Source: Prorocentrum cordatum (taxonomy: Eukaryota; Sar; Dinophyceae; Prorocentrales; Prorocentraceae). From it: DNA of 64,000 nucleotides. This document shows, piece after piece, positions 9,487 to 20,420 of this stretch. Where the stretch lies: assembly GCA_963575745.1 (NCBI GenBank), contig CAUYUJ010019256.1, forward strand, positions 96,390 to 160,389. Reading direction: 5' to 3'. Both the position numbers and the translations under genes were made by a program. How positions within the stretch are numbered: position 1 is the first letter of the stretch; every line of letters begins with the position of its first letter. Under the pieces are notes generated by a model. It worked only from the letters and a program-made list of their open reading frames with translations, did no database searches and was not told where the DNA came from.

Positions 9487-10655
9487 AACGAAGCCTTGTA
9501 AATAGTACGGTTTTGATACCCTCCTCGCTCTGGCGGGGCCCCGCTGGAAAGGGGGAGGGCTACGAAACCTGGTAAAGAGTAATGCTTTCCGCGACCCTCC
9601 TCATTCAAGCGCGGCCTCTCTGGAGGAGTGGAGGGGGGGCACGAAACCGTGTAAACTGCATTGTTGGACACGAAACCGCTTAAACAAGCCATTTAAATAG
9701 TGTGGGTTTCCGATACCATCCTCGCTCAGACGGGGCTTCCCTGGAGGGGTGGGAGGGGCACGAAACCATGTAAATAGCATGGGTTTCGGATAACCTCCTC
9801 GCTCAGGCGGGGCCTCCCTGGAGGGGTGGGAGGGGCACGAAACCATGTAAATAGTATGGGTTTCCGATACCCTCCTCGCTCAGGCGGGGCCTCCCTGGAG
9901 AGGTGGGAAGGGCACGAAAACATGCAAATTGTATGGGTTTCCGATACCCTCCTCGCTCAGGCGGGGCCTCCTTGGAGGGATGGGAGGGGCACGAAACCAT
10001 GTGAATAATATAAGTTTCCGAAACCCTCCTCGCTCAGGCGGGGCGCCCCTGGAGGGGTGGGAGGAGCACGAAACCATGTAAATAATATTGGTTTCCGATA
10101 CCCTCCTCGCTCAGACGGGGCCTCCCTGGAGGGGTGGAAGGGGCACGAAACCATGTAAATAGTACGGATTTCCGATACCCTCATCGCTCAGGCGGGGCCT
10201 CCCTGGAGGGGAGGGAGGGGCACGAAACCAGGTAAATTGTATGGGCTTCCGATACCCTCCTCGCTCAGGCGGGGCCCCCTTGGAGAGGTGGGAAGGGCAC
10301 GAAACCATGTAAATAGTGTTGGTTTCCGATACCCTCCTCGCTCAGGCGGGGCCTCCCTGGAGGGGTGGGAGGGGCACGAAACCATGTAAATAGTTTGGGT
10401 TTCCGATACCCTCTTCGCTCAGGCGGCGCTTCTCTGGAGGGGTGGGAGGAGCACGAAACCATGTAAATAGTATGGTTTTCCGATACCCTCCTCGCTCAGG
10501 CGGGGCCTCCCTGGAGGGGAGGGAGGGGCACGAAACCATGTAAATAGTATGGGTTTCCGATACCCTCCTCGCTCAGGCGGGGCCTCCCTGGAGGGGCGGG
10601 AGGGGCACGAAACCTAGTAAATAGTGTGGTACTCCGATACCCTGCTCGCTCTTGC
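9487..10655. repeat. 77-bp minisatellite, about 15 copies
   Basis: Regular 77-bp unit: GATACCCTCCTCGCTCAGGC, GGGGCCTCCCTGGAGGGG, GGCACGAAACCATGTAAATA. The first two units and a short insertion near 9,655-9,690 are diverged; the middle copies are nearly uniform, pointing to recent homogenisation. Each unit contains an internal hairpin (GCCTCC/GGAGG). As 77 is not a multiple of three, the repeated 65-aa minus-strand frames that start once per unit cannot be one protein. Confidence 0.95.
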
Positions 10656-11060
10656 GTGTATGGTATGGTAAGGTATGTATGGTATGGTAGTGTATGGGTA
10701 GTTTGCGATGGTATTGTATGGTATGTGCGGTATGGTATTGTATCGTATGGTAGGTATGCTATTGTATGGTAGGTATGGTATGGCATTGTATGGTAGGTAT
10801 GGTATGGTGTGGTGTGGTGTGGTATGGTATGGTATGGTACGTATGCTATATAGTATGGTTGGTATGGAATGGTATTGTTCGGTATTGTGTGGTGTGTATG
10901 GGATGGTATGGTGTAGTATGGTATGGTATGGTATGGTATGGTATGGTATGGTATGGTATGGTATTGTTTGGTAGTGTGTGGTATGTATGGTATGGTATGG
11001 TATGGTATGGTATGGTATGGTATGGTATGGTAGGTATGGTATGGAATGGTAGGCATGGCA
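10656..11060. repeat. (TATGG)n pentanucleotide array
   Basis: About 400 bp of TATGG units with interspersed TGTGG and TAGG variants, most regular at 10,918-10,965 and 10,984-11,035. Strand-asymmetric (no C on +). Starts directly at the end of the 77-bp array. Confidence 0.95.
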
Positions 11061-11398
11061 TGATATGGGAGGCGCGGATGGTGGGCATGGTATTGATATG
11101 GGAGGCGGGAGGCGGGAGGGAGAAGGAAAGGATGTTCTGGGAAAACAAGAACCCCACTCAGGATGTGGGGAAAAGCAATCAGGATTGGCAGGATGAAGAA
11201 GAAGAACAGGGAGGAGGAAGAGGGGAGAGAGAGAGATACAGAGACAGAAAGAGGAGGCGGAAGAGGGAGGATGATGGGCGAGACAGGCTTTATGGGAAAT
11301 CTCAAAACCGTAAGGACTTTCACCGGCCTACCACAAAACGCGAGTATACATTTTAGTAGGGGTGCGGGAATAGGCCATGACCCACTTTATAGGCAGAT
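11061..11398. other. Purine-rich spacer
   Basis: GGAGGCGGGAGG and GAAGAAGAACAGGGAGG motifs; no gene seen. Confidence 0.4.
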
Positions 11399-12185
11399 AC
11401 GTGTGTGTGTGTGCGTGTGTGTGTGTGCGTGTGTGGCTCTGTGTGTACGTGTGTGTGTGTTTGCGTGTTTGAGTGTGTTTGTGTGTGTTGTGTGTGTTGT
11501 GGTTGTGCGTATGTTGTGTGTGTGTGTGTCTGTGTGTGCGTGTGTGTGTGTGTGTGCGCGCGTGCGTGTGTGCGTGTGTGCGTGTGTGTGTGTGTGTGCG
11601 TGTATGTGCGTGTGTCTGTGTGTGTGTGTCTGTGTGTGTTTGTGTGTGTGTCTGTGTGTGTCTGGGTGTGTCTGCGTGTGTCTGTGTGTGTTGCTGAGTG
11701 TGTTGTGTGTTGGTTGTGTGTGTGTTGTGTGTGTGTCTTTGTCTGTGTGTGTCAGTGTGTGTCTTTGTGTGTCTCTGTTTGTCTGTGTGTATCTGTGTGT
11801 GACTGTGTGTGTGTCTGTATGTGTGTGTGTGTGTTTGTGTGTGTGAGTCTGTGTGTGTGTCCGTGTGTGTCTGCGTGTGTCTGTGTGTGTCTGTGTGTAT
11901 CTGCGTGTGCCTGTGTGTGTCTCTGTGTGTGGTTGTGTGTGTGTGTCTGTGTGTCTCTGTGGTGTGTGTGTGTGCCTGTGTGTGTCTGCGTGTGTCTGTG
12001 TGTGTGTGTGTGTCTGCATGTGTCTCTGTGTGTGTTTGTGTATGTGTTTGTGTGTGTCTGTGTGAGTCTGTGTGTGCCTGTGTGTGTGTGTCTGTGTGTG
12101 TGCCTGTGTGTGTCTGTGTGTGTCTGCATGTGCGTGTGCGCGTGCATGTGCGAGAGTGTGTGTGTGTGGTTGTGTGTTGTACGTG
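11399..12185. repeat. (GT)n tract with GTGTGTCT variants
   Basis: About 790 bp of alternating purine-pyrimidine dinucleotide repeat, with TC interruptions at roughly every 8-12 bases in the second half. A sequence of this type can adopt left-handed DNA under supercoiling (general knowledge). Cys/Val-rich frames are artefacts. Confidence 0.97.
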
Positions 12186-12237
12186 TTTATGTATCTCGCT
12201 GTCTATCGCTCTCGCTCTCGCTCCGCTCTCTCTCTTT

Positions 12238-12283
<46 letters not shown>

Positions 12284-12308
12284 TCTTCTCTCTATCGCTC
12301 CCTCTCTC

Positions 12309-12347
<39 letters not shown>

Positions 12348-12484
12348 GCCTTTCGCACTTTATCTGCCTCTATCTCCATCGATTTCTCGTTCTCTCTCTC
12401 TCTCTCTCTCACTTTCTCTCCCTCTCTCTCCCTCTCCCTCGCTATCTTTCTCTCTCTCTCTCTCTCTGTTTTTCTCTCTCTCTC

Positions 12485-12523
<39 letters not shown>

Positions 12524-12572
12524 CGCTATATAGACATACATGTATCGCTCCTCCTTTCACTCCCTCCCTTTT

Positions 12573-12609
<37 letters not shown>

Positions 12610-12953
12610 CTCACTCTCTCTCTCTCTGTCTCTCTTTGTCTATATGCCCAACTCCGCCCGTTGCTGTCTGATATGTGTTCCTTCTACGTGTATAACGCAT
12701 GCCGTCCTGACCTCCCCATCCATCTGTCAAATGGCCGTATGAGTGGTCGCAAAGGCTCTCCCTCATATTCTTTATGTATCCCTCTCTCTCGCTGTAAATA
12801 TGCGTATAAATATACATATATATATACACATGTAGCATATGTGTATGTATGGCTTCATGTACTCGTATACTCATATATATATACATACATGTACGCATGA
12901 TTGTGTCACTCTCGATTGCGTCTCTCCATATGTCCCTCTCTCTCTATCTTGTG

Positions 12954-13018
<65 letters not shown>

Positions 13019-13500
13019 ATTACATATTTCTCTCTCTCTCTCTCTCTCTTTCTCTCCCTCTCTCCCTATATGTACATGTCCCGTTTTGTCTATCACTCCC
13101 GCCCTCTCTCTCTCTCTCACACTCTTTCTCTCTAAGCCCAAATGCGTCCTTTGCTTTCTGATATGGGTTCTGTATACATGTGTTTACTACCTTTCATCCT
13201 GACCTCCCCATCCATCTTCCAATGTTCATAGGAGTGGTCGCACATGCTCTTTCTCTCTCTGTCTCTCTTTGTCTCTCCCCCTTCTCTCTCGCTGTAGATC
13301 TGCGCGTAGATGTATACATGTACGCATCCTTGTATCACTCTCGACTGCGTCTCTCAGTTTTTCTTTTCTCTCTCAGCTGTTTCTCCATATGTTCGTTTCT
13401 CTCTCTCTCTCTCTTTCTCTCTTTGTCTCTTTCTCTCTCTCTTTCTCTCTTTCTTTTTTTTTTTCTCTCTCTCTCTCTCTCTGTATACGCATACGTGTCA
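12186..13500. repeat. (CT)n blocks within a roughly 500-bp tandem unit
   Basis: CT-rich tracts at 12,190-12,640, 12,955-13,015, 13,030-13,130 and 13,245-13,490 alternate with a conserved spacer. The spacer occurs at about 12,640-12,930 and 13,135-13,360 with shared landmarks GACCTCCCCATCCATCT, GAGTGGTCGCA, CTCTCGCTGTA and GTACGCAT, then CACTCTCGA. So there are at least two tandem units of about 500 bp, each (CT)n plus spacer. Confidence 0.85.
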
Positions 13501-14089
13501 CTAGCCTGCTTAGCCTTAATACCGCCAGAGATGATGTACCCTCTGTTATCCGATCTTATCCGCGTAATTGTGTTTGTTTGCTCTGTGATATGGTTATTCT
13601 ACGTTCTACGATCTATACTCTCAGTCCGACCCTGGTCGCAAACGCCCGACAAATTCTCGAGAAGGTACAGGTCCCACCGTACCATGAACCCTGGACCCCG
13701 CATCGTGAACCCAGAAAACAGACCGCCCACCGACATCGGCCCGGAACCCAAGCCCGGGAATGTTGGAACCTGGCCGCCCAACGACTTCGGCCGCGCCACT
13801 TTCACCTATTGTTTTAGTCTCCAATAAGACGCGTTCAGCGCAAGCACTGAGCGGGGAACTACTCTCGGCTGCCATTCTCTATTTTACAATGTAAGTATCT
13901 CTGTCTTCATGTGTATATACAAACAGATTTGTGGATAAGTGACTGTACGATCTCGTTCTCCCTTTCTCTCGATTCGGTCTCTCTGTCTGTAAATATATAT
14001 ATAGAGAGAGAGAGAGATCTTTACACCCATGCTCGCTGACCAGGTTATCTTGTCATAATTTCCCCAAGCAGAGCTTGCACTTAAGGGCT
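13501..14089. repeat. Left flank of the composite array
   Basis: Weak but ordered similarity to 23,925-24,290 on the other side of the array: GGCCGCCCAMCG, ATCGGC/TTCGGCCGCGCCAC, and GCAAGCACTGA. Bases 14,030-14,110 (GCTTGCACTTAAGGGCTCTT, AAGGAACTTGGG) match 45,115-45,185 before the second 75-bp array. A short AT/AG repeat sits at 13,994-14,020. Confidence 0.55.
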
Positions 14090-14325
14090 CTTATTTCTAT
14101 AATAAGGAACTTGGGTGGTGTGGCGGTGGCGGCTATATTGTCGCCGTCGCCCCCCCGTCGCTGCCTCGTCGCCGTCCGTCGCCTGGGCTGGTGCTGCGGT
14201 CTGGCGGTTATGTTGTCGCCGTCGCCGCCCAGTCGCCGCCTCGTCGTCGCCCGTCGTTTGGGCCGGTGTGACAGTCCGGCAACTATATTGTCGCCGTCGC
14301 CGCCTTGTCGCGACTTCGCATAATT
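14090..14325 (+). repeat. 75-bp GTCGCCGTCGCC minisatellite, 3 copies
   Basis: About three units of TCTGGCGGCTATGTTGTCGC, CGTCGCCRCCCCGTCGC, CTCGTCGCCGNCCGTCG. The same family has six copies at 45,165-45,610. Located directly before the large composite repeats. Confidence 0.85.
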
Positions 14326-15019
14326 CTACCACCTACATTGCACCACGTGGATTGCATCAGATTGATTGCGCCATGGTGTCGCGCGCATGCCAAATCCTTC
14401 CGAAACTGTCGATTTCGGAAGGATTTCAACATTCAGTTTCCATGAGACGTAATAAAAACAGGGTTTCGCAACGCAGGTGTTCTAAAAAAGCTTGCGGGCG
14501 CGCCTTTGCGAAATCGTAAGAAGACCATCGGGTTTTCAAGATTTTCAGAAAATACTACCAAAAGGGCTTCGCGCTCGCGGATGTCGAAATCGTTCGAACG
14601 CCTTTGCGCGCGTGTCGTCGCGAGAATCCTCTGCAAAGAACGGGGCGAAGTGCACGCGCGCGCGTCGTCGCCCTCGCATGCCGGAGTCCTTCAAAAACCT
14701 TCGGTGTCGGAAGGATTTCAAAATTGTGTGTCCAAAGAACATATATATATAACACAAAAGCAGGGTTTCGCAACACGGATTTTCAACAAAAGCGTGCGCA
14801 CGCGCTCTTGCGTCGACGTCGTCGTCGTCGTCGCCGTCCTCCCTCGTTCCTCGTCGTTATCGTCGTCGCCGTCGTCGTCTTCTGTCTTTCCTCGTCGTCG
14901 TCGTCCTCTTTGGCGTCGTCGTCGTTTTCTTCGTCTTTGTCGCAGTGGTCGTCCTTCCTCCTCCCTCGTCGTCGTCGTCGTCGTCCGTCGTCGGCGTCTC
15001 GCCCTCGTCTTTTCTATTT

Positions 15020-15050
<31 letters not shown>

Positions 15051-15714
15051 CTCCTCCCTCCTCCCTCGTCGTTGTCGTCGTCGGCGTCGCCGTCCTCCCT
15101 CCTTTTTCGTCGTTCGCGTCGTCGCCGTCCTCCCTCCTCCCTCGTCGTTGTCGTCGTTGTCGCCGTCGTCGTCCTCTCTCCTCCGTCGTCGTCGTCGTCT
15201 TCGTTAGCGACGTCGTCCTCGTCCTCGTCGTCTTCGTCGTCGGCGTCGTCGTCGTCGGCGTCGTTGTCGTCGTCGTCGTCGTCGGCGTCGTCGTCGTCAT
15301 CGTCATCGTCGTCGGCGTCGGCGTCGGCGTCGTCGTCGTCGTCGGCGTCGTCGTCGGCGTCGCCATCGTCGTCGTCGTCGGTGTCGGCGTCGTCGTCGTC
15401 AGTGTCGTCGTCGCCGGCGTCGAAGTCGTCGGAGTCGTCGTTGCTGTCGTCGCTGTCGTCGTCGGCGTCATCGTCGTCGCTGTCGCTGTCGCTGTCGTCG
15501 TCGGCTCTGGTGTCGTTGCCAAGTGCCACGTGGTACCTACAGTCACGGTCTTAAGAAGTCTTTCGACCAAGTTGTGAGGGGGAGAGTGAGATGTTTGCAC
15601 GAGCAGTGGAGAGGACAGCTTCAAGACAGTCAAAGCGAGTTGCACACTATAGATCGCAACACATAGATTGCACAACATAGACAGCACTGCATATATTCTT
15701 AAAACAGAACAGAC
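14326..15714 (+). repeat. Composite array unit 1 (TCG type)
   Basis: Starts with an ACATTGCACCACGTGGATTG satellite trace, then the two approximately 290-bp A-subunits (GTCGCGCGCATGCC ... TTCGGAAGGATTTCAA; second at about 14,640), then a (TCG)n module at 14,808-15,525, then a tail (GACCAAGTTGTGAGG, TTGCACGAGCAGTGGAG) and a short ATTGCACAACATAGA satellite. The Ser/Val/Asp-rich frames of the TCG module are repeat translations. Confidence 0.85.
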
Positions 15715-17110
15715 TCGACCCCCCCCCCGGATTATTCGTTCCCTTTTTCGTATTGCAAGTTACATACGATTCTGCCCCATCGTCCATCTGTAGTATGACG
15801 AGCCTGTATCGACCCCCCCGCCATCTTCTGCAACAAATTCTATGCGCACACACTCGTTTATCAAAAATCTCGAGTTTTCAAAACCCCGTGCAAAGCAAAA
15901 ATCCGGAGGGGAAACACATGCACGATTAATCGTCGGTCCCCAGGAAAATATAGCGAAGTTTAGGCGGGGGAGGGGAAGACGAAAACTTAGAAAGTATCGT
16001 AAGATGTTTGGAATAGTTGTATTTGTGTAAATTTATTTCAGAAAGAAAACCACAACAAAAAAGGACAGAGTGCACACGCGCGCGTCGTCGCGCGCGCATG
16101 CCGGAATCTTTCAAAACCGCCCGTTTCGTAAGGGATAGAAAATCGAGTGTCCAAAAAAAAAACATATAAGAACACAAGGTTTCGCAACACAGGTTTTCAA
16201 AAAAAAACCTTGCGCGCGCTCTTGCGAACTCTTGAGAAAACCGAAGGTTCTCCAAAATATCAGAAAATGCTACTAAACGGGCTTCGCGCGCGCATGTCGA
16301 AATCGTTCGAACGCCCTTGCGCGCGTGCCGTCGCGATAATCCCTTGCAAAATAATGGGCCGAAGTGCACGCGCGCGCGTCGTCACGCGCGCATGACGAAA
16401 TCCGTCAAAAACTTCCTTTGCGTAAAGAGTTCAAAATCGAGAATCCCCAAACATAATAATAAAAGCACACGGTTTTGCAACATCAATTTTCAAACATGCG
16501 CGCGCCCGCGCTCTTGCGAATCCTAAAAAGAACCATAGGTTTTACAACGTCTTCACTGGGTGCTGCCAAGGGGGCCTTTGGCGCCGCATGCCGAAATCAT
16601 TCGCGCGCCCTTGCGCGCGCTGGGGGGGGCGCGATCCGCGCCAAATAATACCATGCGGGCCGCTCTCGCGCTTCGGCCGCGCGCGCGGAAAATTTCACCG
16701 ACGCGAGGACGCCGTCATCGTCGCCCGCGCGATCAGCATCGGCGCCCGCGCTGGCCGCGCCATCGTCGTTGTCAACATCGCCACCAGCGTCGCTACTATC
16801 ACCGTCGCGCCCAACGTTGTCGACGTCGACATGATGCCGCGCCCGCCCAAGCCGCCGGCTCGCACTGAAGCGCCCGCTGGGATGTGCCCAGCGGCCATCG
16901 CCACCGCGGCCGCGTCGGTCGCGCCTAACTAGCCGGCCGACGCGCGCGCTCGGGTTGGCGCGGCCGCAGGGATGCAGCAGCCATCGCCAGGCGCCCATCG
17001 CAATCGCCGCCGCATAGGATTTGCAAACCAAGTCTCGCGAGGGCGGGCGGGATGATTGCGCGAGCAGTGGAGTTGATAACTCACCGCGAACAGAACTTAT
17101 TTCTCTGTCT
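15715..17110 (+). repeat. Composite array unit 2
   Basis: Opens with the CTACCCCCCCCC block and TACGATTCTGCCCCATCGTCC, includes a diverged REP-A copy (15,904-16,025), then two A-subunits whose GCACACGCGCGCGTCGTCGC cores lie at about 16,065 and 16,360 (295 bp apart), then the B-module 16,545-17,075 (GGGGGGGCGCGATCCGCG to TTTGCAAACCAAGT, GATTGCGCGAGCAGTGGAG). Confidence 0.85.
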
Positions 17111-18370
17111 TAAAGGAGGATATGCTCTACCCCCCCCCCAGGGATGATCGGTTTCATTTCCCCCGTTGCAATTCAAGTGTGTTTCTACCCCGTCGCCCAT
17201 CTTAAATATGACTTCGCGCCCCCCCAGCCAGGCCGGCATCCGCCCCCCCCCCCCCCCCCCCCCGCCACCCCTCTGAAAAAAAAAACTACGCGCGCGCGCT
17301 CGTTGATCAAAAATGATCCGCGTTCAAGAATTCCCTGGAAAAAAGAGGGCGAAGCGCACGCACGCGCGCTGTCGCGCGCGCGTGCTGAAATCACTCAAGA
17401 ATCGTCGGTTTCGCGAGGGTTTCAAAATCGAGCGCCAAAGTAATGAAAACACACGGTTGCGCAACTCGGTCTATATACGCGCACATAAACCAAAAAACGA
17501 CGAACCACAAAAAATGGCAACACCGACAACAACAACAAAACAAAACATAACAAACGGCGCTCTTGTGAATTCTCATGAAAAACGACGATTGTTCAACATG
17601 TCAGAACATGTTACTAAACGGGCATCGCGCGCGCACGTCGAAATCGCTCGAACGCCTTTTCGCGCACGCCGTTGCGAGAATCTCGAGGCGAAAAAGGAAA
17701 CGAATTGCACGCGCGCGCGTCGTCGCGCGCGCATGTGCATGGAATTCCGCCAAAGTGGCCTCTCGCGCCGCGCGCCGACATCACGCGCGCGCCCTCGCGC
17801 GCGCGCCCGTGCGGGGGGGGGGGGGGGGCGCGATCCGTTTCAACCGATGCAATGCGGGCCGCTCTCGCGAGTAGACCGCGCGCGCATGTCGAACTCTTTC
17901 CAGAACCTTCACCGCAGACGCGAGGACACCGTCACCGTCGCCGGCGCGAATGACATCGGCGCCCGCGCTGGCCGCGCCTTCGCCACTGTCGAGACCGCCA
18001 CCAGCATCGCCACTATCATGATCGCGTCTACCGTTGTCGACGTCGCCACGGTGCCGCGCCCGCCCACGTCGCCGACTCGCCCTGCAGCGCCCGCTGGGGT
18101 GCGCCGAGAGGTCAGCGCCACCGCGGCCTCGTCGGTCGCGCCAAACTAGCTGGCCGCTGCGCGCGCGCGGGCTGGCGCGGCCCCAAAGATGCACCAGCCA
18201 GCGCCAGGCGCTCCTCGCAATCACCACAGCACGAGGTTTGCAAACCAAGTTGCGGGCGGGCGGGCGGGCGGGCTGTTTGCGCGAGCAGTGGGGTGGGTAA
18301 GTTTAAGTTGAGCGCCAGTGGATTTTCCTTAAATATAGATCCCCCCTGGGTTATCGGCGCCAATTGCCGC
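17111..18370 (+). repeat. Composite array unit 3
   Basis: CTACCCCCCCCC block at 17,128, C-run of 18 near 17,247-17,262, A-subunit cores at about 17,345 and 17,700 (355 bp apart), B-module 17,750-18,300, tail GCGCGAGCAGTGGGG. The B-module frame ends at VAPN-stop as in unit 2. Confidence 0.85.
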
Positions 18371-18379
18371 GTTGAAAAT

Positions 18380-19170
18380 TCGTGGCGCTTCGCGGACCCC
18401 CGCCAGCCCAACCATAATTGATTGCCAGTTATCCCGAGGCCTCTTGGAGGCTATCTTGAGCCATGCTCGGCTATCTTGGGCCGTCGCGAGGCTGCTTTGA
18501 GGCCTCTTGGAGGTCTGTCGGAGGTTATATTTAGCCATGGTTGGCTATCTTAGGCCATTGTGAATGCCACCTTGGGCTGTCTAGGGCTCCCCTGGAGCCA
18601 TCTTGAGCCAAAAAGGGCGGGGTGGAAGGTCTTTGGGGGAGGCTGGGAGGCCTCTCGGGGCCAGCTTGGGCCCCATGGTCCAAAAAGAGGAAGTCCTTCA
18701 ATTTGGGCACCCCCCTCGGAGTCCTCGGAGGCTCTCAAACGGCGTCTTGGGGCCGCCTGGGGGCGCTCTTGGGCGCCTCTCGGGCGATCTTGGGGCCGTC
18801 TTCGGCCTTCCTGGGCCCCTCGTGGGGCCCTTTTGGGCCATCATGGCGTCATCTTGAGGCTCCCCAAGCCCATCGGAAGCGAAAAGGCGACAATGCCAAA
18901 AACATTGATCCCCCGTTGGCTTTCGAAGGGTTTTGGCATCGTGGAGAGCGCCGCGGAGGGTTCGAAGGGCACTTGGATCCGCATTGGGGCTGTCTTGGGG
19001 CCTTGGGGGTATGTCGGAGGCTATATTGACCCATCTTGAAGTAACATGGGCCATATTGGATGCCACCTCGGACGCCCCAACGCCTCGCGGCGCGCCCCGC
19101 CCAGGCCCAGGGGAGGGGGCGGGGGGTGGGGCCCCAGCGGAAGAGACAAGGAAAGACGCGTTATACCACC
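18380..19170. repeat. GGCCTCTTGG-type degenerate repeat inside the array
   Basis: About 790 bp of irregular units around GGCCATCTTGGGC / GGCCTCTTGGAGG, not related to the composite units on either side, so it looks like an insertion or an unrelated segment between units 3 and 4. The same repeat type occurs at 29.4, 30.4-31.1 (opposite orientation), 31.5-32.0, 36.95-37.26 and 43.0-43.35 kb. No coding. Confidence 0.8.
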
Positions 19171-20420
19171 TAAACCCAGAGGGCTGGTGGGATTTACGTG
19201 CGATTCTGCCCCTTCGCCCATCCTGAATACGAATTCACGCCATCCCAGCCCAACAGGCATCGACCCCCGCCCCTGCCATCCTCTGGAAACTATTGCGCGC
19301 GCATTTGTTTATCAAAACTCATAAGTTTTCAAGAACCCCCTGCAGAAGATGGGGCGAAGTGCGCGCGAGCGCGTCGTCGCGCGCGCATGCCGAAATCTTT
19401 CAGAAACCAAAGGTTTCGTAAGGATTTCAAAAATTGAGTGCTCAGGAAAAACACAGAAGCATATGGTTTCGCAAAGCGGATGTTCAAAAAAAAGCGCGCA
19501 CGCAAGAAACCATCGATTTTCAACATGTTCAGAAAATGCCACCGAACGGGCTTCGCGCGCGCACGTCGACATCGCCCGAGGCCCACTCGCGCGCGCCGTC
19601 GCGAGAATTTTTCTTGCATAAAGAAGGCAAGAGCACGCGCATGCGTCGTCGCGCGCGCATGCCGTAAGCCTTCAAAACCTTCGGTTTCGCAATGGTTTCA
19701 GAACCGAATGTCAAACAAAAAACATGCAAAAACACATGGCTAACAGTTTTTTGTTCAAAAACACCCGGGCGCGCGCTCTACGCGAATTCTGACGAGAAAC
19801 ATTGGTTTTCCAACGTTCTCATGGAATGCTGCCAAACGGGCCTCTGGCACCGCGCGCCGGCATCATTCGCGCACATTTGCGCGCGCGTTGGGGGGGGCAC
19901 GATCCGCGTCCAATGAAACCACGCGGGCCGCTCTCGCGCGCCGGCCGCGCGCGCGTCGAAGTCTTTCCAAAACCAACCTCCACCGCCGACGCGAGGGCGC
20001 CGTCGTCGTCGGCGCGATCCGCATCGGCCCCCGCGCTGGCCGCGCCTTCGTCGGCGCGAACATCGTCACCAGCATCGCCGCCATCATGGTCGCGTCCACC
20101 GCCGTCGGCGCTGCCGCGATACCGCGCCCGCCCAAGCCGCCGACTCACAGTGAAGTGCCGCTGGGATGCATCCAGTGGTCAGCGACGCCGCGGCCTCGTC
20201 GGCGGCGTCGAACTAGCTGGCCGCTGCGCGCGCGCCAGGGTTAGCGCGGCCGCAGAGATGCACCAGCCAACGCCACGCATGCATCGCAATTGCCATCGCA
20301 TGGGCTTTGCAGACCAAGTTGCGGGTGGGTGGGTGGGACGCTCGCAAAAGCACGGGGCGCGTCGACTCGTTTACGAAAGTCAATTGTACCACGTAGATCT
20401 CACAACGCAGATTCCTGCTT
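19171..20420 (+). repeat. Composite array unit 4
   Basis: TACGTGCGATTCTGCCCC opening, A-subunit cores at about 19,350 and 19,630 (280 bp apart), B-module 19,835-20,360, then a short TGTACCACGTAGATCTCACA satellite trace. The CTACCCCCC block is missing at its start, probably lost at the junction with the inserted decamer-like repeat. Confidence 0.85.

Noticed and set aside
9726-10539. Series of 65-aa minus ORFs with near-identical sequence, as if a tandem gene family
   Set aside because: They are one minisatellite unit read in three frames; 77 bp is not a multiple of three.
9487-10655. CRISPR-like array
   Set aside because: Copies are head-to-tail without unique spacers and the genome is eukaryotic; this is a minisatellite.
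11399-12640. Cys-rich or Ser/Leu-rich long ORFs
   Set aside because: Translations of GT and CT dinucleotide repeats.
18597-18617. Possible reverse-strand dinoflagellate spliced leader (CTTGAGCCAAAAAGG resembles the complement of the leader's 3' end)
   Set aside because: It lies inside the GGCCATCTTGAGCC degenerate repeat, which gives such strings by chance, and the remaining leader bases do not match.
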